From NCBI RefSeq assembly GCF_000425625.1, contig NZ_AUDU01000017.1, forward strand, positions 62,001 to 126,000: a stretch of 64,000 bases of DNA, written 5' to 3'. Shown in pieces: positions 35,862 through 43,838 of this stretch. A program made the translations under genes and the position numbers. Each line of letters opens with the position of its first letter. Within the stretch, counting starts at the first letter, position 1. This stretch comes from Stutzerimonas azotifigens DSM 17556 (lineage in GTDB: Bacteria; Pseudomonadota; Gammaproteobacteria; Pseudomonadales; Pseudomonadaceae). Under the pieces are notes generated by a model. It worked only from the letters and a program-made list of their open reading frames with translations, made no database searches and was not told the origin of the DNA.

Positions 35862-35871
35862 TAGATCGTAT
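35836..35871. promoter_or_regulatory. Dyad covering both divergent promoters, candidate BigR operator
   Basis: ATACGAT (35836-35842) and ATCGTAT (35865-35871) are exact inverted copies around a very AT-rich centre containing TATCAATATATATTTCAATA. AT-rich dyads over the promoter are typical BigR targets; binding here is inferred. Confidence 0.6.
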
Positions 35872-35993
35872 AGGCGCTACAGCGGACGCCCGGTCGGAAC
35901 TCGACGTCCCGCACTCGTCCTAAAAATATGCGGCATCGCTGTGACTTTTCACCTCGCCGCGCCCACCCCGCCGGCGCGAACCAGGAGATCAAC

Positions 35994-36428
35994 ATGTCAT
36001 CGATACAGCAAAACAGTACCAATCATGACCAGGCGGACCGGGTTCGCCGCTCAACGTCCCAACCTGTGAATCAGGAAATCGATCGGCAAACGGACGAGAA
36101 CATTCGTCGATTCAGCGGGATGGGACGAAGCGCAATCCTTCAGCGTATCGACGCCCTGGATCGCGAGTGGGACGTGGAGCGCGTGCTTGAGGTCAATGCC
36201 TCCTCGCTCGCGCTGTCTGGCTTGCTACTTGGCCTGACAGCAAACCGAAAGTGGTTTCTGCTGCCTGGCGTCGTGCTGCCGTTTCTTCTGCAACACGGCT
36301 TGCAGGGCTGGTGCCCGCCGCTGGCGATCTTGCGCCGGCTGGGTATCCGCACGCGGGGCGAGATCGATCAGGAAAAGTATGCACTGCTCAGTGCGCTGGA
36401 ACAGGCACCGCTGAACACTCACCACTAG
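35994..36428 (+). CDS. DUF2892/YgaP-like inner-membrane protein
   Basis: A 144-residue protein: a polar N-terminal half of about 75 residues, then two closely spaced hydrophobic helices (SSLALSGLLLGLTANRKWFLLPGVVLPFLLQHGL) typical of the DUF2892/YgaP transmembrane module, and a polar tail (IRTRGEIDQEKYAL). Such proteins accompany rhodaneses and persulfide dioxygenases. The ATG at 35994 has AGGAG 7 bases upstream. The dioxygenase gene follows 11 bases later. Confidence 0.83.
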   Translation: MSSIQQNSTNHDQADRVRRSTSQPVNQEIDRQTDENIRRFSGMGRSAILQRIDALDREWDVERVLEVNASSLALSGLLLGLTANRKWFLLPGVVLPFLLQHGLQGWCPPLAILRRLGIRTRGEIDQEKYALLSALEQAPLNTHH

Positions 36429-36439
36429 CCGAGACCATC

Positions 36440-37189
36440 ATGATATTTCGCCAGCTGTTCGAGCCCGTGTCGTCCACTTATACCTACGTACTCGGGTGCG
36501 AGGACACCGGCCAGGCCGTGCTCATCGACCCGGTCATTTCCGCAACGGACCGCGACCTGGCCGAGCTGGCCAGGCTGGACCTGCAGCTGGCGTTCACCTT
36601 GGATACCCACATACATGCCGACCACATCACCGCCGCGCTGGAGCTGAAGAAGCAGACCGGCTGCCGTATCGCGGGGCCGGCTATCGACAAGTTGCCCTGC
36701 ACGGATGTGGGCATCGAAGAAGGTGTCCCTTTCATCGTCGGCAGCCTGCAGTTCACACCCTTGCATACCCCCGGGCACACAGACGGGCACTTTGCCTATC
36801 TCCTCGCTGATCGCCTGTTCAGCGGTGATGCATTGCTCATCGACGGCTGCGGTAGGACTGACTTTCAGAACGGCAGCGCCGACGACCTGTTTCACAGCGT
36901 TAGAAACAAGCTGTTCACGCTGCCAGACGACACCCTGGTCTATCCCAGCCATGACTACAGCGGTCGACGAGTCTCGACCATCGCCCAGGAAAAGCAGCGC
37001 AATCCCCGACTCGGTGAAGCGATAACGTTGGAGCGCTTCCGCGACATCATGGCGGAACTGAACTTGCCCTATCCCGCGTTCATCGATCACGCCGTGCCGG
37101 GGAATCGCCAGTGCGGCGTATGCCCACCCGACCTGACGGATAATTTCCGTCGCTATTGCGAACAGGTTGAGCACAGTCCTGAGGGTTGA
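36440..37189 (+). CDS. ETHE1-like persulfide dioxygenase
   Basis: A 249-residue single-domain metallo-beta-lactamase-fold enzyme. Metal and active-site motifs are LDTHIHADHITAA, HTPGHTDGHFAY, SGDALLIDGCGRTDFQNG and YPSHDYSGRRVSTI. This class uses Fe(II) and O2 to oxidise glutathione persulfide to sulfite. The start is the ATG at 36440 (MIFRQLFEPVSSTYTY). It is the second enzyme of this type in the window; the other is the rhodanese fusion at 32326. Confidence 0.93.
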   Translation: MIFRQLFEPVSSTYTYVLGCEDTGQAVLIDPVISATDRDLAELARLDLQLAFTLDTHIHADHITAALELKKQTGCRIAGPAIDKLPCTDVGIEEGVPFIVGSLQFTPLHTPGHTDGHFAYLLADRLFSGDALLIDGCGRTDFQNGSADDLFHSVRNKLFTLPDDTLVYPSHDYSGRRVSTIAQEKQRNPRLGEAITLERFRDIMAELNLPYPAFIDHAVPGNRQCGVCPPDLTDNFRRYCEQVEHSPEG

Positions 37190-37290
37190 GCACGTCATGC
37201 CAGCCCCCTTGAGGCCCGGGGAATCCATCACCGTTCGCAGCCTCCAGGCGACGTTACCAAGCATCCATTTCGCTACGTGAGGGATTGAAT

Positions 37291-37503
37291 ATGAAGACCC
37301 CTGATCGACCCCGTTTCCGCGTGAGCGCAAACCGGCAATCGGGAAGCCGCCGCGTTCGCTATGTCGAAACTAATCATCCAGATAGCCAGAACTGCACGAT
37401 TTGCCAGCTGGATGAGGAAAACCCATCGTCTATCGAGGCGTCTTCCAGCGCGCAAAACTCCGACGAGCAAAAACCTGGTGCCAAACCGGAGCTATCCGGA
37501 TAG
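37291..37503 (+). CDS. Small basic protein with a CxxC motif, function unknown
   Basis: Seventy residues starting at an ATG preceded by GAGGG with 8-base spacing. It is hydrophilic and contains NCTICQLDEEN in the centre and a low-complexity Ser/Glu/Lys tail. It lies about 100 bases after the persulfide dioxygenase on the same strand. I do not recognise a family; the ribosome site and position favour a real gene, but a chance frame cannot be excluded. Confidence 0.45.
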   Translation: MKTPDRPRFRVSANRQSGSRRVRYVETNHPDSQNCTICQLDEENPSSIEASSSAQNSDEQKPGAKPELSG

Positions 37504-37988
37504 ATCGTTCAAACCACCAAACCCTCGGTATCTGATGGGCGGGGCTTGGCGCTCATACCCTGCGATATGAGTTTCGGTCTCGCCGATTCGCCCATCTACC
37601 ACTTCGTCAGGACAAAAAAACGAGCTCCGCTAACGCGCCCTTATCTACTTTTAGCTGAAACCTGCCCTTCGCGACAGGCCGCTTTTGGCCGATTGCGGAC
37701 TCCCGAGACAGGCTGCTTTCGGCCAATTGCGGCAGCCGCATTAGGGTGACTCATATCGGCCCTTGAGGAGGGCATACAACGTATCTGTCCTAGAGGGTAC
37801 CGATCCGGCTCGTGATTCACGGAGCATCTTTCGACGGGTAGAGACTCAAAGGCGACAATGCTAGGACAGTCATTGGCCTGAAGCAGATCTAGCGAAGGGC
37901 TGCTTCCGGGCCCAGAGGCGAACTCAGAACACTACCCATCCGCCTAGCGCCCCAACAACCCGAGCGCAACTGTGTAGGTTGGCGCCGG
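37504..37988. other. Intergenic region with dispersed repeats and long-range inverted repeats
   Basis: About 485 bases without a supported gene. It holds two tandem copies of the GCTTTTGGCCGATTGCGG-type repeat (37674-37698, 37708-37732), an exact 9-bp inverted repeat CTGTCCTAG/CTAGGACAG (37785-37793, 37861-37869) and an exact 7-bp one, GAAGCAG/CTGCTTC (37880-37886, 37900-37906). A structured RNA is possible but not shown. Confidence 0.55.
37674..37732 (+). repeat. Tandem pair of the dispersed GCTTTTGGCCGATT repeat
   Basis: ACAGGCCGCTTTTGGCCGAT... (37674-37698) and ACAGGCTGCTTTCGGCCAAT... (37708-37732) differ at only three positions over 25 and are spaced 34 bases apart. Related copies occur at 8129, 50576 and 61775. 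Confidence 0.75.
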
Positions 37989-38951
37989 TCAATCTGACTC
38001 CCGGGCGAAGCGATAGAACAGGTTCGGCTCGCTTACCACGTATAAATTGCCATCAACGTCGATGGTTACGCCTTCGGCTTGAGGTATACCCTTCTGCAGG
38101 CCCGCAAAGCCGCTCGCTAGGGAGCGGAAGCTCACAACCTTGCCCTCATCGGTCATTTCAATCAGCAACTTCGATTCGTCGCTGAGCAAAACCAAATGCC
38201 CGCTCTGTTGATCGAAGACGACAGACGAGAGGTCCGTGGCGAATACCTTATCCTTCACCGTGCTGGAAAGGTCGCGGATACGCAGCGAGAAGTCATTGCT
38301 CAGGCTCGCACGAAGACCATGCACCTCCAATAACTGTCGAGGATCACGCTCCTTAGTCACGAATAAGCGGTCGCCTTTCAAGTCGTAAGCCAGCCCTTCA
38401 AGGCCCTTGTTGTCTGCCTCGCCAAGCGACAAAGTCAACGAAGGGTATTGGTCACGGCTCAATGCTCGACCGGGGGAGAGCTTACCGTCTGCGTCTATGG
38501 GGACATCCACGATAACCAGGCTCTGCCGACGTTCCTCGGCGATTACCAGCTGACCATTGCCGGCGTAGGACACCGCTTCCACATCTTGAAAGCCAGCCAG
38601 GTTGTAACGTCGCTTCACGTCGCCGTCACGACTGAGCGCAAGCAGTTCGTTAGGGCCGTTTGTGACAGCCCACAGCAGATTTTGGTCTGGATCGAATGTC
38701 AGCCCCGAAAGGTTGGTGTCCACTCCAGAAACCGGTTTTGCGTCCAGCTTGACCCGATAGGCTGGCAGCCATACTGAGCGCTCCTGCCAATCTTCGGTGT
38801 GCCAATAGGTGTTGATCCAGTAGTACAAACGATCGTCCAGATGATGGGTACGGATTTGGAATCCAGTGATCAACACTAGGCCCACCAGCCCCCATACCCA
38901 AGCGCTTACTTTCCGGCTTCGGCTCAACAAATATTTATCCATCGAATACAT
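37989..38951 (-). CDS. SdiA-regulated/YjiK-type beta-propeller protein
   Basis: A 320-residue protein with an N-terminal membrane anchor (AWVWGLVGLVLITGF, about residues 17-31) and a predicted periplasmic propeller. The SdiA-regulated family pattern is clear: VSGVDTNLSGLTFDPDQNLLWAVTNGPNELLALSRDG, DVEAVSYAGNG, NKGLEGLAYD and PQAEGVTIDVDGNLYVVSEPN. The biochemical role of the family is not known. GGGG precedes the ATG at 38951. It lies about 40 bases after the DksA-like gene and may be the last gene of the sulP-usp-dksA operon. Confidence 0.88.
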   Translation of the reverse strand: MYSMDKYLLSRSRKVSAWVWGLVGLVLITGFQIRTHHLDDRLYYWINTYWHTEDWQERSVWLPAYRVKLDAKPVSGVDTNLSGLTFDPDQNLLWAVTNGPNELLALSRDGDVKRRYNLAGFQDVEAVSYAGNGQLVIAEERRQSLVIVDVPIDADGKLSPGRALSRDQYPSLTLSLGEADNKGLEGLAYDLKGDRLFVTKERDPRQLLEVHGLRASLSNDFSLRIRDLSSTVKDKVFATDLSSVVFDQQSGHLVLLSDESKLLIEMTDEGKVVSFRSLASGFAGLQKGIPQAEGVTIDVDGNLYVVSEPNLFYRFARESD

Positions 38952-38992
38952 TGAAAACCCCGTTCATTGCACCTGACGCGACAAGCCGACTT

Positions 38993-39349
38993 TCAACGCG
39001 ACTCATGGCCGGTTGCGCAGGCAATGCACAGTGATGCGGCAGGGTCGAATTCCAAACGGCCCGCCGCAATCATCTCGCCGCATTGGCTACACCAGCCATA
39101 CTCACCTTCTTGCCAGCTTTTTAGGGCGAGCTGAAGACGTGTACGCTCACGTAGTGCCCGACTGCGGATGGCATCGTTCATCGCTTGCTGTTGAAGTGCA
39201 TCCATTCTCGACAGCCGACCTACCTTGCTCTGGTCCAGCTCTACCGATTGCGAGCGAGACTCAGCGCCCTCCAATAGCGGCTCCAGATCGGCAAGCCGCT
39301 GCTCCATTAAGATTTTGAAATATGCAAGGTTCAGGTCGCTGTCGTTCAT
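38993..39349 (-). CDS. DksA/TraR-family zinc-finger protein
   Basis: A 118-residue protein with an N-terminal coiled-coil region and a C-terminal four-cysteine zinc finger, CSQCGEMIAAGRLEF...CIAC. This is the C4 DksA/TraR type that binds the RNA polymerase secondary channel; many lack full DksA activity. It starts five bases after the stop of the universal stress protein gene, so stress-response genes are grouped here. Confidence 0.9.
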   Translation of the reverse strand: MNDSDLNLAYFKILMEQRLADLEPLLEGAESRSQSVELDQSKVGRLSRMDALQQQAMNDAIRSRALRERTRLQLALKSWQEGEYGWCSQCGEMIAAGRLEFDPAASLCIACATGHESR

Positions 39350-39354
39350 GGCTG

Positions 39355-40206
39355 TTAGCGCAGCAGCAAGAGCGGGCTGGTGGTGGTCCGGAGCATGCTG
39401 GTCGTGGTACTACCAACTAGGAGCTGCCGGATGCGCGAATGGCCATAGGCACCCATCACGAGCAGATCGATTCCATGCTCCTTTTGGTAGCCGTGCAGCG
39501 TAGGCTCGATCTCACCGTTTCGAACCTCGGCAAAAACGACATAGCCGGCATTAACCAAAATGTCCTTTGCCCAGCCTAGCTGAGCGGATGATTCGTGGCT
39601 TTCTTGCCCCACCATGACCAAATGGATAGGCAGCCCCTTCAGCAGGGGGCTGGTCGCCAGCATCTCCACGCCCTTGCGGGTGGTAGCACTACCATCGAAG
39701 GCCAGCATTGCACTCTCAGGTGTCTGAAAGTCGACCGGCGCTACCAGGATTGGCCGGTGCATGATGCGTATTACGTTCTCCAGCTGGCTCCCAACGTGCT
39801 GGTTGAGACCACTGCTCGATTCGCCCTGGCGACCTATTACGAGCAAGCGCGTTTCGCCCTCTAGCTCTTGAAGACAATCCAATAGATCGCCGTGGCGTTG
39901 TTTGCATTCCGGCGCGTCTACGTCTCTCATCATCGCTCGGTCTTTCGCCGCAGCCAGCATGATTCTCCCTTGTTCAAGCGCGAGCTTACCGCGCTGCTCG
40001 TCCAGGGAGGCCAGCTCATCTAGCAGGTGCTCGCGGCTGCCGAGACCGATGGTGCCGCTCAGATCTGCTGCAACCGGGTACTGCCTCTGATCCAACACGT
40101 GCACAAACATCAGTGGGGCTTTAAGGCTAACAGCAGCCCACGCTGCATAGTCGCAAACGGCCGGGGCTGAGGCAGAACCGTCGATACAGGCGATTACTTT
40201 GGTCAT
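39355..40206 (-). CDS. Universal stress protein, tandem-domain (copy 2)
   Basis: 283 residues, the same length as the copy at 19258, and nearly identical in many blocks (CIDGSASAPAVCDYAAWA, SREHLLDELASLDE, LLVMGAYGHSRIRQ). Differences cluster in the linker and the region around residues 195-225. It starts 13 bases after the SulP copy 2 stop and is followed at once by the DksA-like gene, which copy 1 lacks. Confidence 0.92.
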   Translation of the reverse strand: MTKVIACIDGSASAPAVCDYAAWAAVSLKAPLMFVHVLDQRQYPVAADLSGTIGLGSREHLLDELASLDEQRGKLALEQGRIMLAAAKDRAMMRDVDAPECKQRHGDLLDCLQELEGETRLLVIGRQGESSSGLNQHVGSQLENVIRIMHRPILVAPVDFQTPESAMLAFDGSATTRKGVEMLATSPLLKGLPIHLVMVGQESHESSAQLGWAKDILVNAGYVVFAEVRNGEIEPTLHGYQKEHGIDLLVMGAYGHSRIRQLLVGSTTTSMLRTTTSPLLLLR

Positions 40207-40219
40207 GCTTATCTCCTTC

Positions 40220-41707
40220 TTAGTGGCCCATTAGCTGGTCGATGGCATCAGGTTTATCGTGAACACCGAAGCGGTCCACGATCGTGGCGCTTGCCTGATT
40301 GAGGCCCAACACCTCAACCTCGGTGCCTTCACGACGAAGCTTGACAACGACCTTGTCCAGCGCAGCGACAGCCGTAATGTCCCAGAAGTGGGCGCGACTG
40401 AGATCAATAGTCGCTTTGCTCAGTGCCTCCTTGAAGTCGAAGGCAGCGACGAATTTGTCCGCCGAGCTGAAGAACACCTGACCGGTGACTTTATAGGTGC
40501 GGTGCTCTCCGGCTTCGTCCAGTGAGGATTCGATCTCCATGTAATGACCGACCTTGTTGGCGAAGAACATTGCAGCCAGCAGTACGCCAGCCAATACGCC
40601 ATAGGCGAGGTTGTGAGTGGCGACTACGACAACCACCGTGACCACCATGACGATATTGGTCGATAAAGGGTGCCTCTTCAGGTTGCGCAGCGAATCCCAG
40701 CTGAAAGTCCCGATGGCCACCATGATCATCACCGCGACCAGCGCGGCCATGGGAATCTGAGACAGCCACTCGCCAAGGAACACCACCATCAGCAGGAGGA
40801 ACACACCAGCAGCCAGTGAGGAAAGACGCGTGCGGCCTCCGGATTTAACGTTGATGATCGACTGACCGATCATGGCGCAGCCGGCCATCCCTCCAAGAAG
40901 GCCGGAGGCGATGTTGGCGACACCCTGGCCTTTGCACTCGCGGTTCTTGTCGCTACCGGTATCGGTCAGGTCATCGACGATGGTCGCGGTCATCATCGAC
41001 TCCAACAGACCGACGACGGCCAGAGCGGCTGAGTAAGGGAATATGATCGCCAACGTCTCGAATGTCAGCGGCACTTCCGGCCAGAGGAAGATCGGTAACG
41101 TATCGGGCAGGTCGCCCATGTCGCCGACCGTACGTATATCGAGCCCCAGATAGATCGCCACAGCGGTCAGCGTCAGGATGCAGACCAGAGGTGAAGGGAT
41201 GACCTTGCCAATCTTCGGCACGTAGGGGAACAGGTAGATGATGCCTAGGCCCGCTGCCGTCATCGCATAGACATGCCAGGTCACGTTTGTCAGCTCTGGT
41301 AGTTGCGCCATGAAGATTAGGATCGCCAGGGCGTTGACGAAACCTGTCACGACTGAGCGCGAAACGAAGCGCATGAGCGAGCCGAGGCGTAAGTAGCCTG
41401 CGCCGATCTGTAGCACGCCGCAGAGTAGCGTCGCTGCCAGTAGATACTGCAGACCATGCTCCCGGACCAATGTCACCATCAGCAGCGCCATCGCACCAGT
41501 GGCAGCCGAGATCATGCCTGGACGACCGCCGACGAAAGCGATCACCACGGCGATACAGAAGGAGGCGTAGAGGCCGACGCGCGGATCGACCCCCGCGATA
41601 ATCGAGAAGGCGATGGCTTCTGGGATCAGCGCTAATGCGACGACGATGCCAGCGAGGATGTCGCCGCGGATGTTGGAGAACCAGGTTTGTCTTAACGAGT
41701 GGAGCAT
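40220..41707 (-). CDS. SulP-family anion transporter with STAS domain (copy 2)
   Basis: About 495 residues, with the same organisation as the copy at 20124: membrane core ([17 protein letters not shown]) and C-terminal STAS domain ([19 protein letters not shown]). Most substitutions against copy 1 are conservative. The ATG at 41707 matches the start of copy 1, and a TTG four codons earlier is open in both. The shared box 162 bases upstream suggests common control. Confidence 0.93.
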   Translation of the reverse strand: MLHSLRQTWFSNIRGDILAGIVVALALIPEAIAFSIIAGVDPRVGLYASFCIAVVIAFVGGRPGMISAATGAMALLMVTLVREHGLQYLLAATLLCGVLQIGAGYLRLGSLMRFVSRSVVTGFVNALAILIFMAQLPELTNVTWHVYAMTAAGLGIIYLFPYVPKIGKVIPSPLVCILTLTAVAIYLGLDIRTVGDMGDLPDTLPIFLWPEVPLTFETLAIIFPYSAALAVVGLLESMMTATIVDDLTDTGSDKNRECKGQGVANIASGLLGGMAGCAMIGQSIINVKSGGRTRLSSLAAGVFLLLMVVFLGEWLSQIPMAALVAVMIMVAIGTFSWDSLRNLKRHPLSTNIVMVVTVVVVVATHNLAYGVLAGVLLAAMFFANKVGHYMEIESSLDEAGEHRTYKVTGQVFFSSADKFVAAFDFKEALSKATIDLSRAHFWDITAVAALDKVVVKLRREGTEVEVLGLNQASATIVDRFGVHDKPDAIDQLMGH

Positions 41708-42281
41708 TAGATTTCCCAAGGCAATAAATCGTCAGCACAACGCAACGCAGCCAGCCGCGAGAGCAGTACGATCAAAATATTTTTGAGGTTACGGCAGATC
41801 TAAAAAGATGCACGCAGGAAGAAGCGACCGCTGTAGTACAGCCGTCACGGGTAAAGCGAGGGGGCGGAGCGCTATGGCGGCGTAGGCAACCAGAGAGGTG
41901 TTTGCAGGTTCATCGTTTAAATCGATTTGGTTGAACCCCGGAAGGATACAGTACCCGACCATCGTTTTCGACCTCTTGCAAATATTGGTTCTTCGCGGAG
42001 CTGTCGACTCATGCTAGCCATAACCGGCGAATCCCTGACACATCTGAGGTCATCTTGGCCGCAGACCGTAGCCAAAAGGCTGTTACTCAGCTCCAGACCA
42101 GTCGTGAGCGGGTGCTTTGCGAATCGAAAAAAATGAGCGGGTATAGGTTGAAACTTTTCATTACGACCGGCACTCCGATTGCTTAATTGGCTCGCCCGGC
42201 CCGATAGCTAAGTCGGACTAGGTGGCGGGTTTCATAAAATCAACGGCAGTGCAGGGATTGTCACTGCGGCGGAGCAAGGAA
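41708..42281. other. Intergenic region between sulP copy 2 and the glycan cluster
   Basis: About 570 bases with no supported gene; the open frame at 41927-42136 lacks a start signal and family-like sequence. It contains the conserved box at 41869-41888 and the AT-rich leader of the divergent MBOAT gene. Confidence 0.6.
41869..41888 (-). repeat. Conserved non-coding box upstream of sulP copy 2
   Basis: GCGCTATGGCGGCGTAGGCA, identical to 21780-21799 and at nearly the same distance from the SulP start. Candidate operator, promoter element or leader RNA feature shared by the two operons. Confidence 0.65.
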
Positions 42282-43820
42282 ATGCTGTTCAACTCCCTCG
42301 TATTCATCGCCGGGTTCCTTCCGGTTGTTCTCCTAGGCTTCATTCTTCTCGCAGGCACTGGCAGACAACGCTACGCAGCCATCTGGCTGACGCTGGCGTC
42401 CTTGGTCTTCTATGGCTGGTGGAACCCGAGCTACGTTCCGCTTCTGGTCGGCAGCATGGTGGTCAACTACCTCATCGGCGGCCACCTGATGCGACGACCG
42501 TCGCGAATGGTGCTGGTGCTGGGCGTCGCCTCCAACGTGGCGCTGCTCGGCTACTACAAATACACCGGCTTTCTGTTCGGGACGCTCGACGAAGCGTTCG
42601 GCCTTGGCTGGTCGGTCGGCGACATCCTACTGCCGCTGGCAATCTCATTCTTCACCTTTCAGCAGATCGCCTATCTGGTCGACGCCCATGACGGAGAGGT
42701 GACCGAACACGACTTCGTCAATTACTGCCTCTTCATTAGCTTCTTTCCACAGCTCATCGCCGGCCCGATCACTCACCACGGCGAGATGCTCAAGCAGTTC
42801 AAGGACAGCACCACCTTTCGCCCCCGGCTGGACAATATCTCGCTGGGCCTGACGGTATTCCTGCTCGGCTTGTTCAAGAAGGTGATCATCGCCGACCCCC
42901 TGGGCGCCAAGGCTTCGCCCATCTTCTCGGTGGCCGCCGACGGCACCGTTCCGGCGCTCTATGACGCCTGGCTCGGTGCCCTCTCCTATACCTTGCAGAT
43001 CTACTTCGACTTCTCGGGGTACAGTGACATGGCGATCGGCCTCGGTCTGATGTTCGGGTTGCGGTTGCCGGTCAACTTCAACAGCCCATTCAAGGCCCGC
43101 AATCTCATCGACTATTGGTCGCGCTGGCACATGACGCTGACGCGTTTTCTGACTGCCTACATCTATAACCCGATCGTCATGCGCATCACGCGCTCGCGGA
43201 TGGCCGCTGGCAAGCCGCTTCCACGGCGCGGCAAGATGAACCTAAGCACATTCGTAATACTCGTGGCCTACCCCACCGTCTTGACCATGTTCATTTCCGG
43301 CGTATGGCACGGCGCGGGTTGGCAGTTTGTGGTGTTCGGTCTGCTGCACGGGTTCTACCTAGTGGTCGCACACGGCTTCCGGGCGCTCAAGGCCCGACAA
43401 GGGATGCCGCTGGACAGCGACAAAATCTGGTACCACGCCGGCGCGGTGCTCTTGACCTTCCTTTGCGTAGTCGTAGCGATGGTGTTCTTCCGCGCGCAAA
43501 GCGTGACGGCTGCAATGGCGATCCTGTCAGGCATGGTCGGCTTGAGCGAGCTAAGCACCAAGTTCGACAAATCCGACTTCCTCACCGTGGCTCTGTTGCT
43601 GGCCTTCGTTTGGTTGATGCCCAACGTGCAGCAATGGATGGCGCGCTTTCAGACATCACTGGATGCCCGGCCGCGCGAGCACTGGCTGCTTCGCAGGTTG
43701 CCCATCACCGCCTGGAGCCCGACGCCTGCGGTCGGTTTCGCAATCGGCGTCCTGTCGTTCTTTGCCCTTGCCGTGGCGTTTTCCGTCGCCCCTACCGAGT
43801 TCCTTTATTTCCAGTTCTGA
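42282..43820 (+). CDS. MBOAT-family membrane O-acyltransferase (AlgI/DltB-like)
   Basis: A 512-residue multi-helix protein. Hallmarks are PLAISFFTFQQIAYLVDAHDGE, SFFPQLIAGPITHHGEM, YSDMAIGLGLMFGLRLPVNFNSPFKA and the catalytic-histidine segment SGVWHGAGWQFVVFGLLHG. AlgI/DltB-type members carry an acyl group across the inner membrane for transfer to a polysaccharide or teichoic acid. The start at 42282 has GGAG 7 bases upstream. The following genes encode an FkbH-like loader, an ACP and an SGNH-like protein, so the acyl donor is probably the ACP thioester. Confidence 0.92.
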   Translation: MLFNSLVFIAGFLPVVLLGFILLAGTGRQRYAAIWLTLASLVFYGWWNPSYVPLLVGSMVVNYLIGGHLMRRPSRMVLVLGVASNVALLGYYKYTGFLFGTLDEAFGLGWSVGDILLPLAISFFTFQQIAYLVDAHDGEVTEHDFVNYCLFISFFPQLIAGPITHHGEMLKQFKDSTTFRPRLDNISLGLTVFLLGLFKKVIIADPLGAKASPIFSVAADGTVPALYDAWLGALSYTLQIYFDFSGYSDMAIGLGLMFGLRLPVNFNSPFKARNLIDYWSRWHMTLTRFLTAYIYNPIVMRITRSRMAAGKPLPRRGKMNLSTFVILVAYPTVLTMFISGVWHGAGWQFVVFGLLHGFYLVVAHGFRALKARQGMPLDSDKIWYHAGAVLLTFLCVVVAMVFFRAQSVTAAMAILSGMVGLSELSTKFDKSDFLTVALLLAFVWLMPNVQQWMARFQTSLDARPREHWLLRRLPITAWSPTPAVGFAIGVLSFFALAVAFSVAPTEFLYFQF

Positions 43821-43838
43821 GAATGGAGTTAAACGCTA

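Noticed and set aside
41927..42136. 69-codon open frame upstream of the MBOAT gene
   Set aside because: Non-ATG start without a ribosome site and no family-like sequence.
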